Source: Pseudomonas sp. GOM6
GTDB lineage: Bacteria; Pseudomonadota; Gammaproteobacteria; Pseudomonadales; Pseudomonadaceae
Direction: 5' to 3'
Length of the DNA stretch: 64,000 nucleotides
Assembly (NCBI RefSeq): GCF_029537485.1
Contig: NZ_JARPUS010000008.1
Coordinates: 124,001 to 188,000, forward strand
In this document: positions 1 through 8,630 of the stretch, piece after piece
Layout: each line of letters opens with the position of its first letter
Position numbering within the stretch: position 1 is the stretch's first letter
Translations under genes and position numbers: made by a program
The notes under the pieces: generated by a model
What the model saw: only the letters and a program-made list of their open reading frames with translations
The model's database searches: none
What the model was told of the DNA's origin: nothing

Positions 1-279
1 GGCGTTTTTCTGGTAGATGCCAGTTGTACCCTGCTACGTCGTTTTTTACGCGGTGAAAAGGTTTATGAGGCGCATCGCAGCCATGCCTACCAACACGCTT
101 CACGCATGGTTGGTAGTCATTTGCCGGTCACCTTGGCAGTGGCGTTGATTAATCTTTGCTGGCTACTACCTTTGGCCATATGGGTGGCGCTGGGAGGAAA
201 TGCCGTATTGTTGCTGATACTGGCATACGTACCATTGCTGGGGCTTGCCTTTAAGTATCGTGCAGGCCTTGGCGAGTAA
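1..279 (+). CDS. Glycosyltransferase family 4, WbpL-like (C-terminal part)
   Basis: The window opens inside this gene; 92 C-terminal residues are visible, ending in TAA at 277-279. The reading frame carries the string VYEAHRSHAYQHASR followed by two hydrophobic membrane segments, as in polyprenyl-phosphate sugar-1-phosphate transferases of the WecA/WbpL family, which load the first sugar onto undecaprenyl phosphate to start O-antigen synthesis in the inner membrane. A wbpM homologue follows within about 30 bases, which is the usual order at the end of Pseudomonas O-antigen loci. The assignment rests on the C-terminal motif and context only; the catalytic aspartates lie outside the window. Confidence 0.8.
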   Translation, partial: GVFLVDASCTLLRRFLRGEKVYEAHRSHAYQHASRMVGSHLPVTLAVALINLCWLLPLAIWVALGGNAVLLLILAYVPLLGLAFKYRAGLGE

Positions 280-309
280 TTGTTGAATTTGATCAGGGGC
301 ATGGAGCCT

Positions 310-2307
310 ATGAGTTTTCGCGCATGGCTGGTGAGCTGGCCTCGTCGCTACAAGCGGTTGCTTCAGGTGGGTGCCGATGTCCTCGTTTCTTGGCTGGCAC
401 TCTGGCTGGCTTTCTGGGTTCGATTGGGCTCCGATAAGCTGATCAACCCCTTCGGCGATCACTACTGGTTATTTTTGGCTGCCCCGGCCATTGCTATCCC
501 TGTCTACGTCCGCTCCGGCATGTACAGGGCTGTATTGCGTTACATGGGCAATGATGCCCTGGTGAGTATCTTCAAGGCCGTCACGGTCTCTTCACTATTA
601 ATGGCATTGCTGGTGTATTGGTACCGTGATGCGCCTGCCATGGTCCCACGCTCCTTGGTGTTCAATTACTGGTGGCTGAGCTTGATCCTTGCCGGGGGGA
701 TGCGGTTGCTGATGCGGCAGTATTTCCTGGGGGACTGGTTCAACGGGCTCTCCGGGATGAGCATGGCAGGCTCTAGAGAGGATAGCTTGCCCCGTGTTGC
801 CGTTTATGGGGCCGGGACGGCAGGTAACCAATTGGTTGCTGCGTTGCGTATGGGGCGCTCGATGCGCCCTGTTGCCTTTATCGATGACGATGGAGCTATC
901 GCCACTCAGGTTATCGCAGGGCTCAAGGTCTACAAGCCCAAGCATATTGCGCAGATGATCAATGAGACTGGGGCCCAGGAAATTCTCTTGGCCTTGCCGT
1001 CCGCGAGTCGCTCCAGACGCAAGGAAATACTGCAGTACCTGGAGTCTTTTCCGCTGCATATTCGTTCGGTGCCTGGAATCATGGATCTGGCCAACGGCAA
1101 GGTCAGGGTCGACGATATCCAGGAAGTTGATATCGCTGATCTGTTAGGTCGTGATCCCGTACCGCCGCAGCCTGAGTTGTTCGAGCGTTGCGTGCGGGGC
1201 AAGGTGGTCATGGTGACCGGTGCTGGCGGCTCCATCGGCTCCGAAATATCTCGTCAGGTGATTGGTACACAGCCCAAGGTGCTGGTCTTGGTTGAGCATG
1301 CCGAGTTCAATCTGTACAGCATTCACGCCGAGTTGGAGGCCTCGATTCGCAGGGAATCGCTACCGATTCGGCTCGTACCGATACTGGCTTCGGTGCGTAA
1401 CCAGCAGCTTATGCAGCATGTGATGCGGGCCTGGGGCGTGAACACTGTTTACCATGCGGCTGCCTATAAGCATGTACCCATGGTCGAGCACAACATCGCC
1501 GAAGGCGTGCGCAACAATGTGCTGGGTACTCTGGGGGCGGCGCAGGCAGCACTCAAAGAGGGAGTGGAGCACTTTGTGCTGATCTCCACGGACAAGGCCG
1601 TTCGCCCAACCAACATCATGGGCAGCAGCAAGCGCCTGGCAGAGTTGGTACTTCAAGGATTGAGCAAAGAAAGTGCCCCGGTGTTGTTCGGCGATCCCTC
1701 CGAATTGCATCAGGTCAATAAAACCCGCTTCACCATGGTGCGTTTCGGGAACGTGCTGGGTTCTTCCGGCTCTGTCATCCCCCTGTTCCGCGAGCAAATC
1801 AAGAAAGGGCAGGCCGTCACGGTCACCCATCCGTCTATCACCCGCTACTTCATGACCATCTCCGAGGCCGCCCAGTTGGTGATTCAGGCGGGAGCCATGG
1901 GGCAGGGTGGGGATGTTTTTGTGCTGGACATGGGGCAGCCGGTCAAAATCCTCGATCTCGCCGAGAAGATGATCCACCTCTCGGGCCTAAGTATTCGTTC
2001 TGAACGTAACCCACATGGCGACATCGAGATCGAGTTCACCGGCCTGCGGCCGGGAGAGAAGTTGTACGAGGAATTGCTGATTGGCGACAACGTCAGCCCT
2101 ACCGAGCATCCGATGATCATGCGCGCCAGCGAAGAGCATCTCTCTTGGGAGGCCCTGAAGTCGGTTCTGGATGAGCTGCTGGCGGCCTTGCAGCGGGACG
2201 ATTACGACAGGGTCAGGCAACTGTTGCGCGAGACAGTAAATGGCTATGCGCCGGAAGGTGAAATAGTCGACTGGATTCATGTGCAGAACCGCACAAAAGA
2301 TCGATAG
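310..2307 (+). CDS. wbpM: WbpM-like UDP-N-acetylglucosamine 4,6-dehydratase, membrane anchored
   Basis: Nucleoside-diphosphate sugar epimerase/dehydratase acting on UDP-GlcNAc to feed B-band O-antigen synthesis. The 665 residues equal the length of P. aeruginosa WbpM. About four N-terminal membrane helices (roughly residues 10-140) precede a first Rossmann-like segment (VYGAGTAG near residue 165) and the SDR domain with VTGAGGSIGSE near residue 301. The catalytic triad is the altered Ser-Met-Lys type: Ser near 426, Met437 and Lys441 (NIMGSSKR), with methionine in place of the usual tyrosine. An upstream in-frame TTG (280) and ATG (301) exist; ATG 310 is chosen because AGGGG lies 10 bases before it. 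It directly follows the WbpL-like gene. Confidence 0.93.
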   Translation: MSFRAWLVSWPRRYKRLLQVGADVLVSWLALWLAFWVRLGSDKLINPFGDHYWLFLAAPAIAIPVYVRSGMYRAVLRYMGNDALVSIFKAVTVSSLLMALLVYWYRDAPAMVPRSLVFNYWWLSLILAGGMRLLMRQYFLGDWFNGLSGMSMAGSREDSLPRVAVYGAGTAGNQLVAALRMGRSMRPVAFIDDDGAIATQVIAGLKVYKPKHIAQMINETGAQEILLALPSASRSRRKEILQYLESFPLHIRSVPGIMDLANGKVRVDDIQEVDIADLLGRDPVPPQPELFERCVRGKVVMVTGAGGSIGSEISRQVIGTQPKVLVLVEHAEFNLYSIHAELEASIRRESLPIRLVPILASVRNQQLMQHVMRAWGVNTVYHAAAYKHVPMVEHNIAEGVRNNVLGTLGAAQAALKEGVEHFVLISTDKAVRPTNIMGSSKRLAELVLQGLSKESAPVLFGDPSELHQVNKTRFTMVRFGNVLGSSGSVIPLFREQIKKGQAVTVTHPSITRYFMTISEAAQLVIQAGAMGQGGDVFVLDMGQPVKILDLAEKMIHLSGLSIRSERNPHGDIEIEFTGLRPGEKLYEELLIGDNVSPTEHPMIMRASEEHLSWEALKSVLDELLAALQRDDYDRVRQLLRETVNGYAPEGEIVDWIHVQNRTKDR

Positions 2308-2393
2308 TGGCGGTTTGACAGCTATTGGTGGATGGCTAGCTTTGTTCGTGCGTGATGGGAATCGCGCTCATACTCACGAAATGGAGCTTTACC

Positions 2394-2711
2394 ATGGCCA
2401 AGATGCATGTTGCTGCACTGCTGTTCTCCTGCTTGACCGCTTTCTCTTTCAATGCCACTGCCGTCGAGTCAAAGGCCCCGCCAGAGCCGGTTGTTGAAGC
2501 TCAGCAAGTCGCCTCCCAGGTCAACCTCAACACGGCAGATGCCGCCACGCTGCAGGCCGAGCTGGTCGGTATTGGCCAAGTCAAGGCTCAGGCGATAGTC
2601 GATCACCGAGACACCAATGGCCCTTTCGCTTCGGTGGATGAGCTGCTGGAGGTTAAAGGTATCGGCCCGGCGACGCTGGAGAAGAATCGGGCGCGCCTTA
2701 GCGTCAATTGA
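2394..2711 (+). CDS. ComEA-like helix-hairpin-helix exported protein
   Basis: A 105-residue protein with an N-terminal signal sequence (hydrophobic segment about residues 5-22) and a C-terminal helix-hairpin-helix domain beginning VNLNTADAATLQAELVGIG and containing the second hairpin VKGIGPATLEKNR. This is the ComEA DNA-binding fold, periplasmic, implicated in DNA uptake in competent bacteria; its role in Pseudomonas is not settled. ATG 2394 is chosen because GGAG lies 7 bases upstream; a longer frame starting at 2352 lacks such a site. A comEA-like gene downstream of wbpM is also the arrangement in P. aeruginosa. A strong terminator follows. Confidence 0.87.
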   Translation: MAKMHVAALLFSCLTAFSFNATAVESKAPPEPVVEAQQVASQVNLNTADAATLQAELVGIGQVKAQAIVDHRDTNGPFASVDELLEVKGIGPATLEKNRARLSVN

Positions 2712-2728
2712 CGCAGCCCTGCCAGGAG

Positions 2729-2753
2729 AAGCCGGTCACTGACCGGCTTTTTT
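2729..2753 (+). terminator. Rho-independent terminator after comEA-like gene
   Basis: Perfect stem AAGCCGGTCA / TGACCGGCTT with a one-base apex, followed by a run of T. It lies 18 bases after the stop codon. Confidence 0.9.
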
Positions 2754-2804
2754 GCTTTATGCGCGGGCTACAATGCCGGCTCTTATTCGAGCAGGAGTTC
2801 GCGC

Positions 2805-3695
2805 GTGCCATCTTCCCTCCCTTCTCTCGGCTTCGTCGGTATTGGCTTGATGGGGCTGCCCATGTGCCGGCGGCTACTGGCTGCTGGTCATCCGCTGCAT
2901 GTGTGGAATCGCTCGCCGGACAAATGCTCCGAACTGCAGGCGCTTGGTGCGGTTATCGAGCACACCCCTGCTGCTTTGTGCGCCGAGGTCGATCTGGTCA
3001 TGCTGTGCCTGGCGGATACGGCGGCCGTGCGCTCGGTGGTGTTCGACGCCGATGGTATCGCTGAACGTGCCAAGCCTGGGCAGCTGCTGGTGGATTTTTC
3101 CAGCCTGGAGCCTGCGGCCACTCGCGAAATGGCTGCGGCGTTGGAGTCGCGCACCGGCATGCGCTGGGTAGATGCACCCGTCTCCGGCGGTACTCCAGGC
3201 GCCGAGGCAGGAACTCTGGCGATCATGGCTGGTGGCCGCGAGGAAGACATCGAGCGTATCCGCCCGATATTAGCGCACCTGGGCCAACGCTTGACCCGCA
3301 TGGGCGACGTGGGTGCGGGTCAGGTCACCAAGGTCTGCAACCAGATGCTGGTGGCGTGCAATGCCCTGGTGATTGCCGAGGTGGTGGCGTTGGCCGAACG
3401 GGCGGGAGTTGATGCTGCATTGTTGGCACCGGCTCTGGCTGGCGGCTTTGCCGACTCCAAGCCGCTGCAGATTCTGGCGCCGCAGATGGCCGACAGTCAG
3501 TTCGAGCCGATCAAGTGGCATGTACGCACCTTGCTCAAGGACCTGGACACCGCCGTCAAGCTGGCTCGTGAGCAGGGCGGGGCAACGCCGATGAGTGGCC
3601 TGGCGGCACAGCTGATGCGTCTGCACGGCAGCCAGGGTTATCTGGAGCAGGATCCTGCAACGCTGGTTCGCCTGTTTCGCGAGGCGTCGCAATGA
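2805..3695 (+). CDS. NAD(P)-dependent 2-hydroxy-3-oxopropionate reductase / 3-hydroxyisobutyrate dehydrogenase family
   Basis: A 296-residue beta-hydroxyacid dehydrogenase. The N-terminal nucleotide-binding motif GFVGIGLMGLPM sits at residues 8-19, the substrate-binding signature DAPVSGGTPGAEAG near 125-138, and the catalytic lysine region GQVTKVCNQ near 170. The family reduces tartronate semialdehyde to glycerate or oxidises 3-hydroxyisobutyrate. GTG 2805 is preceded by AGGAG at 7 bases. The gene overlaps the hydroxypyruvate isomerase gene by four bases (ATGA), which favours a GlxR-type tartronate-semialdehyde reductase role in glyoxylate metabolism over valine breakdown, although no glyoxylate carboligase gene is adjacent. 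Confidence 0.85.
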   Translation: MPSSLPSLGFVGIGLMGLPMCRRLLAAGHPLHVWNRSPDKCSELQALGAVIEHTPAALCAEVDLVMLCLADTAAVRSVVFDADGIAERAKPGQLLVDFSSLEPAATREMAAALESRTGMRWVDAPVSGGTPGAEAGTLAIMAGGREEDIERIRPILAHLGQRLTRMGDVGAGQVTKVCNQMLVACNALVIAEVVALAERAGVDAALLAPALAGGFADSKPLQILAPQMADSQFEPIKWHVRTLLKDLDTAVKLAREQGGATPMSGLAAQLMRLHGSQGYLEQDPATLVRLFREASQ

Positions 3696-4477
3696 AGATT
3701 TGCGCCAACCTGTCGTTGCTGTTCACTGAGTTGCCGCTGGCGGATCGAGTCCAGGCTGCCGTGGCGGCCGGGTTCGATGGCGTCGAAATCCAGTTTCCTT
3801 ACGAATTGCCTGCACTGCGCCTGCAGGAGTTGCTGGTACGGGCCGGCTTGCCGTTGGTGCTGATCAATCTGCCAGCAGGCGATCTGATGGCCGGCGGCGC
3901 CGGGTTGGCGGCGGTACCCGCGCGGCAAACCCAGTTCGATGCAGCATTGCAGGAGGCGCTGACCTACGCGGCCATGGTGCGGCCACTGTGCGTCAATGTG
4001 CTGCCGGGGCGCTTGCTGGAGGGTGTGACGCGGGAGCAGGCGCTGGAGTGCCTGGCCGCCAACCTGAAGAAGGCTGCAGAGGCCTTTTCGCTGCTGGGGA
4101 TTCGCGTGCTGTGCGAGGCCATCAATCCGCTGGATATGCCGGGCTTTCTGATCAACACCCCGGAGGATCTCGACCAGCTGCTGCGTCGGGTCGATCACCC
4201 CAACTGCCAGGCGCAGTTCGATCTCTACCATATGGCCCGGCAAGGGTTGGATATTGCGGCGGGCATCGACCTGCTTGCTGGACGTATCGGCCATGTGCAG
4301 TTTGCCGATTGCCCGGGGCGTGGTGCGCCGGGGGCGGGCACGCTGGACTTCGAGCCGCTGTTGCGCCGGCTCAAGGATACTGGCTATCAGGGCTGGCTGG
4401 GGGCGGAGTACAAGCCCTCCGGGCCAACCCCGGCAGGCCTGGATTGGCTGCCGTATTGGCGGGCTGTCACGGCATAG
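3692..4477 (+). CDS. hyi: Hydroxypyruvate isomerase family protein
   Basis: A 261-residue TIM-barrel enzyme of the xylose-isomerase-like fold that interconverts hydroxypyruvate and tartronate semialdehyde. Typical segments are MKICANLSLLFTELP at the start, LCEAINPLDMPGFLI near residue 150 and QFDLYHMARQGLD near 180, which supply the metal-binding Glu, Asp and His residues; the last acidic ligand lies in GAEYKPSG near 245. It is translationally coupled to the upstream reductase by an ATGA overlap. Together the two proteins would move hydroxypyruvate to glycerate in glyoxylate/glycine-derived carbon metabolism. Substrate is inferred from family and pairing. Confidence 0.85.
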   Translation: MKICANLSLLFTELPLADRVQAAVAAGFDGVEIQFPYELPALRLQELLVRAGLPLVLINLPAGDLMAGGAGLAAVPARQTQFDAALQEALTYAAMVRPLCVNVLPGRLLEGVTREQALECLAANLKKAAEAFSLLGIRVLCEAINPLDMPGFLINTPEDLDQLLRRVDHPNCQAQFDLYHMARQGLDIAAGIDLLAGRIGHVQFADCPGRGAPGAGTLDFEPLLRRLKDTGYQGWLGAEYKPSGPTPAGLDWLPYWRAVTA

Positions 4478-4515
4478 ACAGACAAGAAGACCCGCCGAAA
4501 TGGGTCAAAGCGTGC

Positions 4516-5532
4516 TCAGTGACGGCGTTGCCAGAGCCTGAATAGCGGTTCAGCGAGAAACAGCACGCACATCAGGCGCAGCACCTGCAGCCCGGTGATC
4601 AGTGGCACCGAGAGGGCCAGGGCTTCGGCGGTCAGGCTCAGCTCGGCGATGCCGCCGGGCATCATGCCCAGCATCAGCGAGCGCGGGTCGAGTTGGCCCA
4701 GCCAGCTCAGGCCCTCGGCGGCCAGTGCGGCGGCAAGCATGGCCAGGCCGGTGGCCAGCAGCAGCACTGCGACGAAACGTGGCGCGCCGCGAAAGAACGC
4801 GCGGTTGAAGTGGCAGCCCAAGGCGCTGCCGATCAGCCACTGTCCCAGTTCGCTGGTGCCCTGGGGCAAGCTCAGCGATGTATCCAGCAGCACGACGGCG
4901 ATGGCACTGAACAGCAGTGGCCCGAGCAGCCAGGGGTTGGGTTGGCGCAGGCGCTGCCAGACCAGGGCGAATAGCGCGCCGCCAGCCAGCAGCGCGGCGA
5001 GCAGTGGCAGATCCGTCTCTCCGCCGCTGTGCGTCAGGGCCGGCGGTACGCCCAGCCACCACTGGAACAGCGCCGGCACGCAAAGCACCACCAGCAACAG
5101 GCGCAGGCTCTGCGCGGCAGCCACCTGGCTGGCGTTGGCGCCATTGCGCAGGCCCAGGTTGACCATTTCGCTGGCGCCGCCGGGCATGCTGGCGAAGAAG
5201 GCGGTGGCCCGGTCATGGCCGCTGCTGCGCAGCAGGGCGATGCCGATCAGGCAGGTGAGGCTGGTGAGCAGGGCGCCGGCGACCAGCAGCCCGGCATGAG
5301 CAACTACCTGTTCGACCACGGCCGGGCTGAAATGCAGGCCGATGCCGGTGCCGACCAGCCATTGCCCGGTCTTGCGCGCGCCCGGCACTTCGCACAGGTC
5401 GAGCCCGCCCAGGCAGCGCAGCAGGATCACCGCCAGCAGCGAGCCGACCATCCACGGCAAAGGCCAGCCGATCAGGCTGGCCAGGTAGCCGCCGGCGGCG
5501 CCGGCGAGCGGGGTGAGTAGCCAGTTAGGCAT
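4516..5532 (-). CDS. AbrB-family membrane protein (duplicated AbrB transporter-like domain)
   Basis: A 338-residue polytopic inner-membrane protein with about ten hydrophobic segments in two related halves; the motif GxMPGGxxE occurs twice (SMPGGASEM near residue 110 and GMMPGGIAEL near 290), the hallmark of the AbrB/ammonia monooxygenase-like family of unknown transport function. Its ATG lies 8 bases inside the end of tctA, so it is translationally coupled to the tripartite tricarboxylate transporter operon. That position suggests a function linked to carboxylate uptake or efflux; this is inference from context. Confidence 0.85.
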   Translation of the reverse strand: MPNWLLTPLAGAAGGYLASLIGWPLPWMVGSLLAVILLRCLGGLDLCEVPGARKTGQWLVGTGIGLHFSPAVVEQVVAHAGLLVAGALLTSLTCLIGIALLRSSGHDRATAFFASMPGGASEMVNLGLRNGANASQVAAAQSLRLLLVVLCVPALFQWWLGVPPALTHSGGETDLPLLAALLAGGALFALVWQRLRQPNPWLLGPLLFSAIAVVLLDTSLSLPQGTSELGQWLIGSALGCHFNRAFFRGAPRFVAVLLLATGLAMLAAALAAEGLSWLGQLDPRSLMLGMMPGGIAELSLTAEALALSVPLITGLQVLRLMCVLFLAEPLFRLWQRRH

Positions 5533-7033
5533 GCGAGGCGTGCAGGCGACGGCGGTTGCGCCACCAGCGCAGGCCCGGCATGGCCAGCATCAGCGCGGCC
5601 AGAGCCCAGAGCACAAGGCTGATCGGGCTGGCCCAGAGGATGCCCAGCTCGCCGTTGGAGATCGACAGGGCGCGGCGCAGGTTGTCTTCCATCAGCTCGC
5701 CAAGGACGAAGCCGAGGATCAGTGCCGACAGGGGGAAGTCCATCTTGCGCAGCAGGTAGCCGAACACGCCGAGGCCGATCATCAGCACCAGGTCGAAGGT
5801 GGTGCTGTGCACCGCGTACACGCCAACCAGGCTGACGATGATGATCGCCGGCACCAGTACCCAGTTGGGTACGCTGAGCATGCGCGAGAACAGACCGACC
5901 AGCGGGATGTTCATCACCAGCAGGATGACGTTGCCGATGAACAGCGAGGCGATCAGGCCCCACACCACGTCGGGCTGCTGCTCGAACAGCAGCGGGCCGG
6001 GGGTGATGTTGTACAGGGTCAGGGCGCCGATCATCACCGCGGTGGTGCCCGAGCCCGGCACGCCGAGGGTCAGCATGGGGATCATCGAGCCGCAGGCCGA
6101 GGCGTTGTTGGCCGCTTCCGGGGCGGCCAGGCCGCGCAGGTCACCCTGGCCGAAGCGACCCTTGTCACCGGCGATACGCTTCTCGGTCATGTAGGTCATG
6201 GCACTGGCGATGGTGGCGCCGGCGCCGGGCAGGGTGCCGATGACGAAACCGGTGAGGCCGCTGCGCACGGCGGTCCAGCCGACCGAGCAGAATTCCTTGA
6301 AATTGAACAGCAGGCGGCCGCTGGCCTTGATTGCCTGCTGGCCGCTGGCAGTCTTCTCCAGCATCAGCAGGATCTCGCTGACGCTGAACAGGCCGATCAC
6401 CACGATGACGAACTGGATGCCATCGGACAGGCTGACGCTGTCAAAGGTGAAGCGGTACACGCCGGTGGTTGCGTCCACGCCGACCGTCGCCAGGCCCAGG
6501 CCCATCAGCGCGGCCATCAGGGTCTTGACCGGCTTGTCGCCGACCATGCCGCCGAGGCAGGTGATGGCGAACACCATCAGCACGAAGTACTCGGCCGGGC
6601 CGAAGGCCACCGCCCATTTGGCCAGCAGCGGGGCGAACAGCACCACGCCGATGGTGGCGATGGTGCTGCCGATGAACGAGCACACGGCGGACAGCGACAG
6701 GGCGATGCCGGCCTTGCCCTGGCGTGCCAGCGGGTAGCCGTCGAGGGTGGTCATGATCGCCGCGGCGTCGCCCGGCACGTTGAGCAGGATGGCGGAGATA
6801 CGCCCGCCGTACTCGCAGCCCAGGTACACGGCGGCCAGCAGAATCAGCGCGGTTTCCGGCGGCAGGCCGAGGGCAAAGGCCAGCGGCAGCAGCAGGGCCA
6901 CGCCGTTGATCGGGCCGAGGCCCGGCAGCATGCCGACGATGGTGCCGACGAAGGCGCCGAACAGGGCCATCAGCAAATTGATCGGGCGCAGGGCGACATC
7001 GAAGCCCTGGGCCAGGAAGTTCAAGGTTTCCAT
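5525..7033 (-). CDS. tctA: Tripartite tricarboxylate transporter large permease TctA
   Basis: A 502-residue inner-membrane permease with about eleven or twelve hydrophobic segments. Family signatures include GTIVGMLPGLGPINGVALLLP near residue 33 and the matching second-half repeat GTLPGAGATIASAMTYM near 265. TctA forms the translocation channel that takes up citrate or related carboxylates using cation gradients together with TctB and the periplasmic protein TctC. GGAG lies 7 bases before the ATG. It is 4 bases downstream of tctB and overlaps the AbrB-like gene by 8 bases, giving a tight unit. Confidence 0.95.
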   Translation of the reverse strand: METLNFLAQGFDVALRPINLLMALFGAFVGTIVGMLPGLGPINGVALLLPLAFALGLPPETALILLAAVYLGCEYGGRISAILLNVPGDAAAIMTTLDGYPLARQGKAGIALSLSAVCSFIGSTIATIGVVLFAPLLAKWAVAFGPAEYFVLMVFAITCLGGMVGDKPVKTLMAALMGLGLATVGVDATTGVYRFTFDSVSLSDGIQFVIVVIGLFSVSEILLMLEKTASGQQAIKASGRLLFNFKEFCSVGWTAVRSGLTGFVIGTLPGAGATIASAMTYMTEKRIAGDKGRFGQGDLRGLAAPEAANNASACGSMIPMLTLGVPGSGTTAVMIGALTLYNITPGPLLFEQQPDVVWGLIASLFIGNVILLVMNIPLVGLFSRMLSVPNWVLVPAIIIVSLVGVYAVHSTTFDLVLMIGLGVFGYLLRKMDFPLSALILGFVLGELMEDNLRRALSISNGELGILWASPISLVLWALAALMLAMPGLRWWRNRRRLHASHA

Positions 7034-7037
7034 GTCG

Positions 7038-7478
7038 TTACTCCACCAGGAAAGAGAGGACGCCCAGCGGCAGCGGTACGTCGAGAGTCAGATCGAACAG
7101 CACGTACAGCAACACACCCATGAGCACGCCGGAAATCACACAGGACATTGGGCGCCCGCCGAACAACAGGCCGAGCACGGTGGCGGCCAGGGCGGTACTG
7201 GGGATGAAGCCAAGCGGCTCGAACAGCAGGGCGTAGGCCAGCAGTACCAGTACGCAGAGCAGGGCGCGCAGGCTCTGGTGGCGGGTCAGCAGGTGTTCGA
7301 GGTGGCTGGGGCGCAGGATCAGCCACAGCGAGCCGGCGGCCATCAGCACCAGCAGCAGCAGCGGGTAGGCACGCGGGCCGACCGGGTCGTAGGAGAACGG
7401 TGCCTGAAAACCCCAGGCGATCACGGCCAGTCCGGCGCACAGCAGCAACCAGACCGCGCCGAACAGGCGGTCGTACAT
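7038..7478 (-). CDS. tctB: Tripartite tricarboxylate transporter small permease TctB
   Basis: A 146-residue protein with four hydrophobic segments, the size and topology of the TctB subunit. It begins MYDRLFGAVWLLLCAGLAV and contains the conserved YDPVGPRAYPLLL segment near residue 31. It associates with TctA in the inner membrane. The gene sits between tctC and tctA; the 147-base gap to tctC contains a large stem-loop likely to set the ratio of binding protein to permease. Confidence 0.92.
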   Translation of the reverse strand: MYDRLFGAVWLLLCAGLAVIAWGFQAPFSYDPVGPRAYPLLLLVLMAAGSLWLILRPSHLEHLLTRHQSLRALLCVLVLLAYALLFEPLGFIPSTALAATVLGLLFGGRPMSCVISGVLMGVLLYVLFDLTLDVPLPLGVLSFLVE

Positions 7479-7525
7479 GATGGAAGTCCTCGTGAAGATA
7501 GGGGCGGGAAGCGTCGCGAGCGACG

Positions 7526-7608
7526 GAAAGGCAAGGCGGGAGGCGGCGAGGCGAGGGAGTTGGGTTAACCCAATGACCGAGCCGAGCCGCCTGCCAACAC
7601 CGCCTTTC
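7526..7608 (-). promoter_or_regulatory. Intercistronic stem-loop between tctC and tctB
   Basis: A long interrupted inverted repeat: outer arms starting GAAAGGC at 7526 and ending GCCTTTC at 7608, inner GGCGG/CCGCC matches, and a palindromic apex TTGGGTTAACCCAA at 7560-7573. It lies just 3' of the tctC stop in the transcript. Such structures between a binding-protein gene and permease genes commonly protect the upstream mRNA segment or partly terminate; which applies here is inference. Confidence 0.6.
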
Positions 7609-7625
7609 CTAGCGCAGCAGCTTCC

Positions 7626-8600
7626 CTATTGGACCAGGCCGAATTCGCCGGCCAGCACCTTGTATTCCTGCACCTGCTTGAGCACGAAGGCCTTGAGCTC
7701 GTCGCCGGTCATGGCCAGGGGGAACAGGTCGCGCTGCTCGCGCAGCTGGGCGAAGTCTTCGCGGGCCAGCATCTGGTCGAACTGGCCTTTCCACCAGTTG
7801 AAGTCCTCGTCGCTGACTTCCGGACCCATGTAGAAGCCGCGGATCACCGGCCAGCTGATGGCGTAGCCCTGCTCCTTGGCGGTGGGCAGGTTGCTCAGCT
7901 TGCCCGGCAGGCGTTCGTCGGAGAGCACCGCCAGCACGCGGATCTTGCCGGCGGCCAGTTGCGGGGTGACTTCGCCGAGGCCGCTGGAGGTGACCTGTAC
8001 GTGACCGCCGAGCATGGCGGTGAGGGTCTCGCCGCCGCCTTCGAAGGCCACGTAGCGCAGCTTCTGCGGCTCGATGCCGGCGGCGCGGGCGATCAGCGCG
8101 GTCTGCATCCAGTCCTGGCCGCCAATGGTGGCGCCAGCGCCGAAGACGATTTTGCCCGGCTCCTTCTTCAGCGCCTGTACCAGATCGTCGAGGGTCTGGT
8201 AGGGCGAGTCGGCGCGCACGCTGATGGCGCCGTAGTCGGTGCCGATGCCGGCCAGCCAACGCACGGCGTTCTCGTCATAGCGACCGAACTTGCCCTGGGC
8301 CAGGTTGAGCAGCGAGCCGGAGGAGAAGGCGGTGATGGTGCCGGCCTCCTTGGGGCGCTGGGCGACCACCGCGTTGTAGGCCACGGCGCCAACGCCGCCG
8401 GGCATGTAGGTGACGCGCATCGGAGCCTTGAGCAGGCCGCTGTCTTTCAGGCCGCTCTGGGCAAGTTTGCAGGTCAGGTCGAAGCCGCCGCCGGGCTTGG
8501 CCGGGGCGATGCATTCGGGGCGCTTGGGTTCGGCCAGCAGCTGGCTGCTCAGGGCCAGGGTACCGAGGGCCAGGGCGATACGGGACAGGGCAGTTTTCAT
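7626..8600 (-). CDS. tctC: Tripartite tricarboxylate transporter periplasmic binding protein TctC
   Basis: A 324-residue exported protein with a signal peptide (cleavage likely after SSQLLA, about residue 23) and the TctC fold: ECIAPAKPGGGFDLTCKL near residue 29, the first ligand-binding loop, and the VFGAGATIGGQDWMQTALI segment near 150. It captures tricarboxylates such as citrate in the periplasm and delivers them to TctAB. AGGAG precedes the ATG. The gene lies 30 bases after the OprD-type porin gene on the same strand, so porin, binding protein and permease form one uptake route. Confidence 0.94.
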   Translation of the reverse strand: MKTALSRIALALGTLALSSQLLAEPKRPECIAPAKPGGGFDLTCKLAQSGLKDSGLLKAPMRVTYMPGGVGAVAYNAVVAQRPKEAGTITAFSSGSLLNLAQGKFGRYDENAVRWLAGIGTDYGAISVRADSPYQTLDDLVQALKKEPGKIVFGAGATIGGQDWMQTALIARAAGIEPQKLRYVAFEGGGETLTAMLGGHVQVTSSGLGEVTPQLAAGKIRVLAVLSDERLPGKLSNLPTAKEQGYAISWPVIRGFYMGPEVSDEDFNWWKGQFDQMLAREDFAQLREQRDLFPLAMTGDELKAFVLKQVQEYKVLAGEFGLVQ

Positions 8601-8630
8601 CGTCTTTCTCCTGTGGAGTTTTATTGTGGC

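Noticed and set aside
4487..4506. Terminator after hyi (GACCC...GGGTC)
   Set aside because: A five-base stem without a T-run is too weak.
5513..7123. Very long plus-strand frame (536 codons) antisense to tctA/tctB
   Set aside because: It is a shadow caused by high GC; composition is His/Gln/Ala-biased without domains, and the opposite strand encodes a well-matched TctA.
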